Source of the DNA: Bacteroidota bacterium
GTDB taxonomy: Bacteria > Bacteroidota > Bacteroidia > Bacteroidales > UBA4417
DNA: 5,045 bases
Direction: 5' to 3'
NCBI GenBank assembly: GCA_020048595.1
Contig: JAIFMH010000137.1
Coordinates: 1 to 5,045, forward strand
Shown here: one piece after another, positions 1-5,045 of the stretch
Layout: every line of letters starts with the position of its first letter
Position numbering within the stretch: the stretch's first letter is position 1
Made by a program: the position numbers and the translations under genes
Notes under the pieces: generated by a model
Databases searched by the model: none
What the model was told of the DNA's origin: nothing
The model's input: the letters and a program-made list of their open reading frames with translations, nothing else

Positions 1-1077
1 AATTTCAAGGTTGATTATCCATTTATGGATGAGCAAATTGATTTTCAGGTACTTGAAGCCGGAACCGGAAAATCCGGAATTGAAATTATTGACAGCGAGT
101 TGCCTGAGATATTGTTGCTTGATAATAAATTACCTGATATCCAAGGCGTTGAAGTACTTGAATACGTTAAGAGCAAACATTACGATATTATTGTGGTAAT
201 GATAACATCATATGCTTCGCTTGAGTTAGCCGTTAAAGCTACCCGCGACGGAGCCTATGACTTTATTCCAAAACCATTCACCCCCCAGGAAATAAGGGCT
301 TCGGTTGAAAATATCACCAAGCAGATTTTCCTGAAACGAATGACGCAGACTCTTAATAAAACAGGAAAACAGATCAGGTTTCAGTTTCTGTCGGTTTTAT
401 CGCATGAACTCAAAGCCCCGCTCAATGCTATTGACGGCTACATGAAAATGATCAAGGACCGCCAGTTTGGTAATAACGTTGATGCTTACGACGAAATACT
501 TGACCGGTCAATTGAACGTATTAAAGGTATGCGTCAGCTAATTCTGGATTTGCTCGATCTCACTAAAATAGAAACAGGCAAGCCCACACAGAAACTGGAA
601 ACTGTTAATATCCGGAAAATTGTTCAAATGGCTGTTGACACAATTCGTCCGTATGCAATCCAAAAAGATGTTGATATTTACATCAATTCCCGCGAAAACA
701 TTGAAATGAAAGCTGATCCTGGTGAAATTGAGATTATTATGAATAATCTTGTTTCGAATGCCGTAAAATACAACCGAACCGGCGGCCGCGTAGATATCTT
801 TCTTGAAAAAAAGGATGTAAAGCTTAAAATTACTGTTTCAGATACTGGGATTGGTCTGAAAAATGAAGATAAAGAAAAGATCTTTGATGACTTTGTTCGC
901 ATCAAAAGCAGTCAGACCCGCGAAGTTACAGGAAGTGGTTTAGGCTTATCAATTGTTAAAAAAATAGTTGATATGTACCAGGGGTCAATTGATGTTCAGA
1001 GTGAGCCTGATAAAGGAACTTCATTTATTATTACTTTAGTTGAGCCCGAAAATGACTTATTTAATCATGCGAAATAA
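1..1077 (+). CDS. Response regulator receiver-histidine kinase fusion (5' partial)
   Basis: This is a soluble signalling protein with an N-terminal receiver (REC) domain followed by HisKA and HATPase_c domains. The frame is open from base 1, so the ATG at 25 is internal to the receiver and the true start lies upstream; the usual acidic pair near the receiver N-terminus is missing for that reason. Counting from base 1, the phospho-acceptor is D41 (LLLDNKLPD), the switch residue T69 and the conserved lysine K91 (PKPF). The kinase half has H135 in SHELKAPLNAI, an N box at 248-258 (NNLVSNAVKYN), a G1 box at D281 (SDTGIG) and a G2 box at 311-315 (GSGLG), so it looks catalytically complete. No membrane segment or sensor domain is visible, which suggests it receives phosphate from another kinase and acts in the cytosol. 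rex follows after 32 bp on the same strand. The specific signal and partner cannot be read from the sequence. Confidence 0.93.
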   Translation, partial: NFKVDYPFMDEQIDFQVLEAGTGKSGIEIIDSELPEILLLDNKLPDIQGVEVLEYVKSKHYDIIVVMITSYASLELAVKATRDGAYDFIPKPFTPQEIRASVENITKQIFLKRMTQTLNKTGKQIRFQFLSVLSHELKAPLNAIDGYMKMIKDRQFGNNVDAYDEILDRSIERIKGMRQLILDLLDLTKIETGKPTQKLETVNIRKIVQMAVDTIRPYAIQKDVDIYINSRENIEMKADPGEIEIIMNNLVSNAVKYNRTGGRVDIFLEKKDVKLKITVSDTGIGLKNEDKEKIFDDFVRIKSSQTREVTGSGLGLSIVKKIVDMYQGSIDVQSEPDKGTSFIITLVEPENDLFNHAK

Positions 1078-1111
1078 ATTTACTAACCTTATAAACTTAA
1101 CCAACTACAAT
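1072..1111 (+). other. G-free leader before rex
   Basis: Forty consecutive nucleotides without G run from the end of the kinase gene to the rex start codon. There is no Shine-Dalgarno sequence. This fits Bacteroidetes translation initiation, which generally relies on unstructured A-rich leaders instead of SD pairing, and supports ATG 1110 as the start. Confidence 0.55.
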
Positions 1112-1736
1112 GGCAACTAAAAAACTTCCGGATAAAACTGTTGAACGCCTGAGCCAGTACAGGCGGACCTTATTAATAGCAAACACCACAGGGAAGCATC
1201 ATATTTTTTCGCACGAACTGGCCGCTTTGCTTCATATTACTTCGGTGCAGGTTCGGCGTGATATCATGCTTATCGGATACTCCGGAACGCTCAGACAAGG
1301 ATATGATGTTAAGGAACTTATTGAAATTATTGGTAAGATCATCGACAGTAAAGAAGGGCAAAAAGTAGCTGTAATAGGCATCGGTAACCTCGGAAGGGCT
1401 ATCATTGGTTATTTCAGTGGTAAACGTACCAAGCTTACTGTTGTAGCCGGCTTTGATTTAAATCCGGAAAAAGTAGACAAAGCATACGGCGGTGTTTGGT
1501 GTTATCATTTCGATAAGCTCACAGAGATCATTAAAAAAGAGAATATTACCATAGCTGTGTTAACAGTGCCTGCAAGTGAAGCAGCAAGTGTTGCCGAACT
1601 TCTGGTATTGTCAGGAATTAAAGGAATTCTCAACTTTACGCCAAAGCCTATAAATGTTCCGTCTAATGTGCATCTCGAAGAATATGACATGATTACATCA
1701 CTTGAGAAACTAGCTTATTTCGTTAAAAAGGTTTAA
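1110..1736 (+). CDS. rex: Redox-sensing transcriptional repressor Rex
   Basis: Rex is a homodimeric repressor that binds DNA when NAD+ is high and is released when NADH accumulates, controlling fermentation, respiration and hydrogenase genes. At 208 aa it has the family's normal length. Residues 1-80 form the winged-helix DNA-binding domain, starting with the typical LPDKTVERL and containing the recognition-helix region TSVQVRRDI (44-52) and the wing ending GYDV (64-67). Residues 84-200 are the Rossmann domain: the dinucleotide loop is GIGNLG (90-95), the acidic residue at the end of beta-2 is D116 (AGFD), and TVPASEA and GIKGILNFTP are family signatures. The C-terminal LEKLAYFVKKV is the domain-swapping helix. 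The wing (GYSGTLRQGYDV) differs from the common GEFGKRGVGYDV form. The gene lies 32 bp behind the kinase with no evident promoter between, so co-transcription is likely. A matching operator lies upstream of hydG. Confidence 0.96.
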   Translation: MATKKLPDKTVERLSQYRRTLLIANTTGKHHIFSHELAALLHITSVQVRRDIMLIGYSGTLRQGYDVKELIEIIGKIIDSKEGQKVAVIGIGNLGRAIIGYFSGKRTKLTVVAGFDLNPEKVDKAYGGVWCYHFDKLTEIIKKENITIAVLTVPASEAASVAELLVLSGIKGILNFTPKPINVPSNVHLEEYDMITSLEKLAYFVKKV

Positions 1737-1795
1737 TAATAGGCATAGGAAATAAAGTGAAAGGTCTAAGTCGTACTGAATTAGTATTGCAGAAA

Positions 1796-1917
1796 AAAAA
1801 GGTATTTGGGATTAAAATTTTGTCTGGAATTGTTTTAAACTCCGAGCTGAGAAAAAGGAATTCTCAAAAAACATTGAACCTCAAAATCCGTAATTTCCTT
1901 ATTCTCTATACCTTTTT
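1796..1917. repeat. Concentric imperfect inverted repeat, possible terminator or decayed element
   Basis: The outer arms AAAAAGGTAT (1796-1805) and ATACCTTTTT (1908-1917) are perfect 10-bp reverse complements. An inner hairpin, TGAGAA (1848-1853) with TTCTCA (1861-1866), has almost exactly the same centre (1857 against 1856.5). The sequence between inner and outer arms pairs only partly. The shared centre suggests a single 122-bp imperfect palindrome. In RNA the right arm ends in five U residues, and the left arm would do the same on the other strand, so it could terminate the kinase-rex transcript. A decayed miniature inverted-repeat element is the alternative. No target-site duplication is evident. 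Confidence 0.45.
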
Positions 1918-1924
1918 ATCTTCA

Positions 1925-1952
1925 TAAATAACCTTTTACTGATTACAAATCT
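1925..1952. repeat. Short degenerate heptamer repeat upstream of ribF
   Basis: Four consecutive 7-bp units, TAAATAA, CCTTTTA, CTGATTA and CAAATCT, keep T at position 5 in all four and C at position 1 in three. The same period and a shared unit (CAAATCT) recur in the longer array before the next gene. The run ends 33 bp before the ribF start. It is weak on its own and gains support only from the second array. Confidence 0.35.
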
Positions 1953-1985
1953 AACCTTCGGTCTACAAGCTCAAGTGTAAAACAA

Positions 1986-2927
1986 ATGCGGATTTTTTAC
2001 GATTTTGATCACCTTACATCAATTCCTAATCCTGTGGTTACTACAGGTAGTTTTGATGGCGTGCATGTGGGTCATAAAGCGATTATTAATCGGATAAACA
2101 AAATTGCCCGCGACATGAACGGAGAGAGTGTACTGATTACTTTTAATCCGCATCCGCGTAAAGTATTGTTTCCCGAAACTGCAGGCAAAGATCTGTTTCT
2201 GATCAATTCGCAACGTGAAAAGATTGAACTTCTACGTAAAACCGGTCTTCAGAATCTGATAATCGTTGCGTTTACGACTGAATTTGCGCATATCTCATCA
2301 ATTGATTTTATTCGGAACATTTTGGTTGCGAAGTTACATGCACGCAAGATAGTTATTGGCTTCAATCATCAGTTCGGATATAACAGGGAAGGCAATTTTG
2401 ATTTCCTGCGCGAACTGGGCTCATACTACAATTTTGATGTGGAGGAAATTCCGGAACAGGATATTCACAACGAAACTGTAAGCTCAACTCTTATCCGGAA
2501 GTCGTTGCAGGAAGGCCGCATTCAACGGGCCAATGCATACCTGGATCACCATTATATGATTATGGGTAAACTCAAAGAGGGGAGTAGTGAACTGATTAAA
2601 AGGAACCTTAACACCGTTTACATAGATATTGAGGAGGAATGCAAGCTGGTTCCGCCTGATGGCGTTTATGCTGTGCGGATTGATGTTGATCAGAACTCTT
2701 TTAAAGGAATTCTCAACATTAAAAACAGCCGTTATGGAGAAGACCGGTGCAAGGAGGAAATTTCAATAGAAATCTTTCCTTTTGATGTAAAAGAGTCACT
2801 CGGTGGAAAAGATGCAATCGTTTACTTTGCAAAATACATACGACAGGAACTGGAATTCAAGGAAATTGATGAACTTAAAAAACAATTGGAAAGAGATAAG
2901 TCACATGTGGAAGAGCTGATTTATTGA
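1986..2927 (+). CDS. ribF: RibF-type FAD synthetase with degenerate riboflavin-kinase domain
   Basis: RibF proteins phosphorylate riboflavin to FMN (C-terminal domain) and adenylylate FMN to FAD (N-terminal domain). The 313-aa length is typical. The N-terminal adenylyltransferase domain (about 1-185) is intact: GSFDGVHVGH with the HxGH motif at 27-30, TFNPHPR at 52-58, GFNHQFG at 125-131 (N replaces the usual D) and SSTLIR at 166-171. The C-terminal half keeps the kinase-domain outline: DGVYAVRI at 225-232, GILNI at 241-245, an IEI segment with E262 where the catalytic glutamate normally sits, and a terminal RQELEFKEIDEL helix. However, the family signature GxxxGFPTAN, which binds ATP and Mg, is replaced by IKRNLNTVY around 204-212, retaining only the threonine. 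FAD synthesis is therefore well supported, while riboflavin-kinase activity is doubtful. No frameshift explains the loss. The ATG at 1986 is preceded by an A-rich stretch without an SD sequence. Confidence 0.9.
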   Translation: MRIFYDFDHLTSIPNPVVTTGSFDGVHVGHKAIINRINKIARDMNGESVLITFNPHPRKVLFPETAGKDLFLINSQREKIELLRKTGLQNLIIVAFTTEFAHISSIDFIRNILVAKLHARKIVIGFNHQFGYNREGNFDFLRELGSYYNFDVEEIPEQDIHNETVSSTLIRKSLQEGRIQRANAYLDHHYMIMGKLKEGSSELIKRNLNTVYIDIEEECKLVPPDGVYAVRIDVDQNSFKGILNIKNSRYGEDRCKEEISIEIFPFDVKESLGGKDAIVYFAKYIRQELEFKEIDELKKQLERDKSHVEELIY

Positions 2928-2963
2928 AGGTCTTAAGGTTCATGAATTTGGGACACAAGAATT

Positions 2964-3026
2964 CAAATTACAAATCTCAAATCTCCAATCATAAATTACC
3001 ATTTTCAATTAACCATTAACTAATAA
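2964..3026. repeat. Nine-unit degenerate heptamer tandem array
   Basis: The stretch divides without gaps into nine 7-bp units: CAAATTA, CAAATCT, CAAATCT, CCAATCA, TAAATTA, CCATTTT, CAATTAA, CCATTAA, CTAATAA. Position 3 is A and position 5 is T in all nine, and position 1 is C in eight of nine. The array lies between ribF and the metallohydrolase gene, ending 35 bp before the latter's ATG, and is embedded in an 80-nt region (2960-3039) without any G. The period of seven is not a multiple of three and no reading frame uses it. Confidence 0.6.
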
Positions 3027-3061
3027 TCATACTCCCTCCGGTGCCAGACGAAAACACTAAA

Positions 3062-3823
3062 ATGAAAATTACTTTCCTTGGAACCGGTACATCAACCGGT
3101 GTTCCGGTTGTGGCATGCAACTGCGAAGTATGCACCAGCGACGATAACCGCGATAAACGGTATCGTACTTCGATAATGTTAACCCGGGGCAGTTCAAATA
3201 TTGTAATTGATTGTGGGCCGGATTTCCGAATTCAAATGCTTAAGCATAAAGTTCAAGATATTGATGCAGTGTTGTTTACACACGCTCACCGTGATCATAT
3301 TGCCGGGCTCGACGATATCAGGGCATTCAATTATATTTTACATAAGTCGATCGATATTTACGGTTCACAGATTACACTTGATGCAGTGAAGGAACAGTTT
3401 CCTTATATTTTTACTCCGGGTCGCTATTTAGGTGCTCCAAAACTAAATATACATCCTATCACTGAAAAAACTTTCAGTATAGGCGAATTCAGATTCCTTC
3501 CTATCGAGGTTATGCATCAGGAAATGAAAGTTTTTGGTTACCGAATCGGCGACTTTACTTATATTACAGATGCAAATTATATTTCTCCGGCTGAACTTGA
3601 TAAGGTTAGAGGATCGAAAGTTATTGTTATCAATGCATTACGGAATTCGAGGCATGTTTCCCATTATTCGTTAAGTGAAGCTCTTGAAGTTTTGCAGGAT
3701 TTGAAACCCGAAGTAGCTTATCTTACGCATATCAGTCATTTTTTAGGAAAGTATGAGTTAGTTGAACATAAATTGCCTGGTTGGGTGCATCTGGCATACG
3801 ACGGACTTCAGATAGAAGTGTGA
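3062..3823 (+). CDS. PhnP-like metallo-beta-lactamase-fold phosphodiesterase
   Basis: This is a 253-aa cytosolic metallohydrolase of the PhnP branch of the beta-lactamase fold, whose characterised members cleave cyclic phosphodiesters (E. coli PhnP acts on phosphoribosyl 1,2-cyclic phosphate). From ATG 3062 the protein begins MKITFLGTGTSTGVP, the family's usual N-terminus. A GTG at 3041 would add seven residues (MPDENTK) and is less likely. The metal-site motif HAHRDH covers residues 74-79, with further likely ligands H152, D170 (YITDAN) and H201 or H223. C19, C21 and C24 (CNCEVC) with H226 match the extra structural zinc site described for PhnP. The signature THISHFLGKYELVEHKLP is near the C-terminus. 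No other phosphonate-lyase genes are nearby, so a role in phosphonate breakdown is unsupported and the physiological substrate is unknown. A gap of 156 bp with its own promoter separates it from hydG. Confidence 0.9.
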   Translation: MKITFLGTGTSTGVPVVACNCEVCTSDDNRDKRYRTSIMLTRGSSNIVIDCGPDFRIQMLKHKVQDIDAVLFTHAHRDHIAGLDDIRAFNYILHKSIDIYGSQITLDAVKEQFPYIFTPGRYLGAPKLNIHPITEKTFSIGEFRFLPIEVMHQEMKVFGYRIGDFTYITDANYISPAELDKVRGSKVIVINALRNSRHVSHYSLSEALEVLQDLKPEVAYLTHISHFLGKYELVEHKLPGWVHLAYDGLQIEV

Positions 3824-3847
3824 TATATCGCTGATTATTAGATATAT
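3823..3847. repeat. AT-rich inverted repeat at the end of the metallohydrolase gene
   Basis: ATATATC (3823-3829) and GATATAT (3841-3847) are perfect reverse complements with an 11-nt loop. The left arm starts at the last base of the stop codon. The stem is almost all A-T and no T tract follows, so an efficient intrinsic terminator is unlikely. It may offer weak 3'-end structure or be chance. Confidence 0.25.
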
Positions 3848-3887
3848 AATAAGTGCCATTTCCTCTTACTCCCGGACAAAAAGTTTA

Positions 3888-3905
3888 TTGTTAATTCTTT
3901 CACAA
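3888..3905. promoter_or_regulatory. Predicted Rex operator upstream of hydG
   Basis: The 18-bp dyad TTGTTAA-TTCT-TTCACAA has the 7-4-7 layout of known Rex operators. The left half equals the clostridial form TTGTTAA. The right half, read on the other strand, is TTGTGAA, the half-site known from Bacilli. The arms differ from perfect symmetry at one position. It lies 74 bp before the hydG start and just ahead of the predicted -33 element, in a genome segment that also encodes Rex. Binding is inferred, not shown. The upstream placement leaves the mechanism open, since classical blocking of the polymerase would favour overlap with the promoter. Confidence 0.72.
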
Positions 3906-3919
3906 AATTTAGGTAATGA

Positions 3920-3952
3920 ATTGCTTAAATAGGTTGAAAAATTGTAATTTTG
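3920..3952 (+). promoter_or_regulatory. Bacteroidetes-type promoter of hydG
   Basis: TAATTTTG (3945-3952) matches the Bacteroidetes -7 consensus TAnnTTTG exactly and is followed by C. ATTG (3920-3923) matches three of four bases of the -33 box TTTG, with about 21 bp between the boxes. Transcription would begin near 3958, giving a leader of about 20 nt. The -7 box sits in an imperfect dyad, ATTGTAATTTTGCAAT (3941-3956), with 12 of 16 positions symmetric. Confidence 0.65.
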
Positions 3953-3979
3953 CAATCAAATAGATTAAAAAATATTGGA

Positions 3980-5045
3980 ATGAAATTTCAACCTGAAACA
4001 TGCAGGATTCCCGATCAAAGGATGAAACCTTTTATTGATGCTGACGAAATCTGGGATCACATAAATAATGCAAAACCAACTATTGACGATGTAAGGGCTG
4101 TGATTGCAAAATCACTTGGAAAGCAGCGCCTTACCCTTGCCGAAACAGCTATTCTGATCAGTGCCGATACTCCTGAACTGATTGAAGAAATTAAGGATGG
4201 CGCCCGCAGATTGAAAGAGATGGTTTATGGAAACCGGATTGTACTATTTGCTCCATTATATATTGGAAATAAATGTGTTAACAACTGTTCGTATTGTGGT
4301 TTCCGCTCTACAAATAAGGATGCCATCCGCAGCACACTCGATGATCAGGAACTGGTAAAAGAAGTGGAAGCATTAGAAGATAATGGTCAAAAACGGCTTA
4401 TCCTCGTTTATGGGGAACATCCCGATTACGGACCTGAATTTATTGCACATACCGTTAAAGTTGTGTACGGCGTACGAAAAGGAAATGGGGAAATCCGCCG
4501 TGTGAATGTGAATGCAGCTCCGCTTGAGATTGAAGGATTCCGTATTGTTAAGGATTCCGGAATAGGAACATACCAGATCTTCCAGGAGACATATCATCCT
4601 GAAGTTTATACACATTATCACCTTGGCGGGAAAAAACGGAATTACGAATACCGTCTTACTTCGCTTGATCGTGCCCAGGAAGCCGGGATTGATGATGTTG
4701 GGATTGGCGCATTATTCGGATTGTACGACTGGCGTTTCGAAGTATTGTCACTTGTTAGGCATGCAAATCACCTCGAAGCATGCTACAATGTTGGTCCTCA
4801 TACTATTTCGTTTCCACGAATTCAGGAAGCTTCCGCAATGAATTTTGATGGAAAATATAAAGTTTCGGATGCTGAGTTTACGCGACTGGTAGCCATTTTG
4901 AGGTTAGCAGTTCCTTACACAGGACTTATTCTCACTGCCCGTGAAAATGCAGCCGTACGTGATGAAGTGATGCGTTTTGGCGTTTCACAGATTGACGGCG
5001 GAACCAAACTTGAGTTAGGCAGCTATTCGGAAAATAAAAACGAAG
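3980..5045 (+). CDS. hydG: [FeFe]-hydrogenase H-cluster radical SAM maturase HydG (3' partial)
   Basis: HydG is a cytosolic radical S-adenosylmethionine enzyme that cleaves tyrosine and uses the CO and CN- produced to build the Fe(CO)2CN unit of the hydrogenase H-cluster, together with HydE and HydF. The window holds 355 codons of a family usually near 470. The radical-SAM cluster motif CxxxCxxC is at C99, C103 and C106 (NKCVNNCSYCGF), and the GE motif is at 145-146. HydG-type signatures follow: RRVNVNAAPLEIEGF (173-187), GIGTYQIFQETYH (194-206), DDVGIGALFGLYDW (238-251), GPHTISFPR (272-280) and VPYTGLILTARE (311-322). ThiH, the tyrosine lyase relative, is less likely given these strings. The C-terminal domain with the second iron-sulfur cluster lies beyond the window. 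Start ATG 3980 fits the promoter ending at 3952; an in-frame ATG at 4022 is an alternative. Control by Rex is suggested by the upstream operator. Confidence 0.95.
   Translation, partial: MKFQPETCRIPDQRMKPFIDADEIWDHINNAKPTIDDVRAVIAKSLGKQRLTLAETAILISADTPELIEEIKDGARRLKEMVYGNRIVLFAPLYIGNKCVNNCSYCGFRSTNKDAIRSTLDDQELVKEVEALEDNGQKRLILVYGEHPDYGPEFIAHTVKVVYGVRKGNGEIRRVNVNAAPLEIEGFRIVKDSGIGTYQIFQETYHPEVYTHYHLGGKKRNYEYRLTSLDRAQEAGIDDVGIGALFGLYDWRFEVLSLVRHANHLEACYNVGPHTISFPRIQEASAMNFDGKYKVSDAEFTRLVAILRLAVPYTGLILTARENAAVRDEVMRFGVSQIDGGTKLELGSYSENKNE

Noticed and set aside
25..27. ATG at 25 as the real start of the receiver-kinase
   Set aside because: The frame is open upstream to base 1, and starting here would leave the receiver without its first strand and acidic pair. 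The gene is cut by the window edge.
1757..1927. A 56-codon open frame from GTG in the rex-ribF gap
   Set aside because: It has only a GTG start, is lysine- and leucine-rich without any recognisable motif, and overlaps the inverted repeat. Openness here is easily explained by chance.
2943..2950. TGAATTTG as a -7 box for the metallohydrolase gene
   Set aside because: It differs from TAnnTTTG at one of the key bases, and the nearest -33-like ATTG is only about 16 bp away. Too weak to call a promoter.
3041..3061. GTG at 3041 as start of the metallohydrolase
   Set aside because: It would add seven residues before the family's normal N-terminus MKITFLGTG. ATG 3062, preceded by an A-rich stretch, is the better start.
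3941..3956. ATTGTAATTTTGCAAT as a second Rex operator
   Set aside because: The spacing and half-sites do not fit the 7-4-7 Rex layout. The partial symmetry is likely incidental to the -7 box.
4373..4841. Open frames on the - strand at 4373-4621 and the + strand at 4623-4841
   Set aside because: Both overlap hydG in other frames, and the hydG frame carries continuous family signatures across this region.

Overview
The window reads as a stretch of a Bacteroidota (Bacteroidetes) chromosome, most likely from an anaerobic fermenter of the Bacteroidales type. Four things point there: AT-leaning composition; A/C/T-rich leaders with no Shine-Dalgarno sequence; a near-perfect Bacteroidetes -7 promoter box (TAnnTTTG) upstream of the last gene; and the protein content (a Rex repressor plus the [FeFe]-hydrogenase maturase HydG). 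The genus cannot be named from the sequence alone.

Layout, all genes on the + strand: (1) 1-1077, the 3' part of a soluble response-regulator/histidine-kinase protein whose start lies before the window. (2) 1110-1736, rex, the NADH/NAD+-sensing repressor, 32 bp behind the kinase and probably co-transcribed with it. (3) 1737-1985, a 249-bp gap with a concentric imperfect inverted repeat (1796-1917) and a short 7-bp-period repeat (1925-1952). (4) 1986-2927, ribF-like FAD synthetase whose C-terminal riboflavin-kinase domain has lost its usual nucleotide-binding motif. (5) 2928-3061, a gap holding nine degenerate heptamer units inside an 80-nt stretch without a single G. (6) 3062-3823, a PhnP-like metallo-beta-lactamase-fold phosphodiesterase. 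(7) 3824-3979, a regulatory gap with a good Rex operator (3888-3905) and a promoter (3920-3952). (8) 3980 to the window end, hydG, cut off at its 3' end. There is no gene-free stretch above 300 bases, and I saw no rRNA, tRNA, CRISPR array, insertion sequence or attachment site.

The thread linking the genes is redox and hydrogen metabolism. Rex senses a high NADH/NAD+ ratio, and an 18-bp Rex-type dyad sits just ahead of the hydG promoter about 2.2 kb downstream. This suggests that the rex gene here controls synthesis of the hydrogenase H-cluster, so that H2 evolution is switched on when reducing power accumulates. RibF supplies FAD, which flavin-dependent (for example electron-bifurcating) hydrogenases need, but that link is only inferential. 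Most of the window is recognisable biology. The least ordinary parts are the Rex-operator/hydG arrangement, the degenerate kinase half of RibF, and the heptamer and inverted repeats in the gaps.
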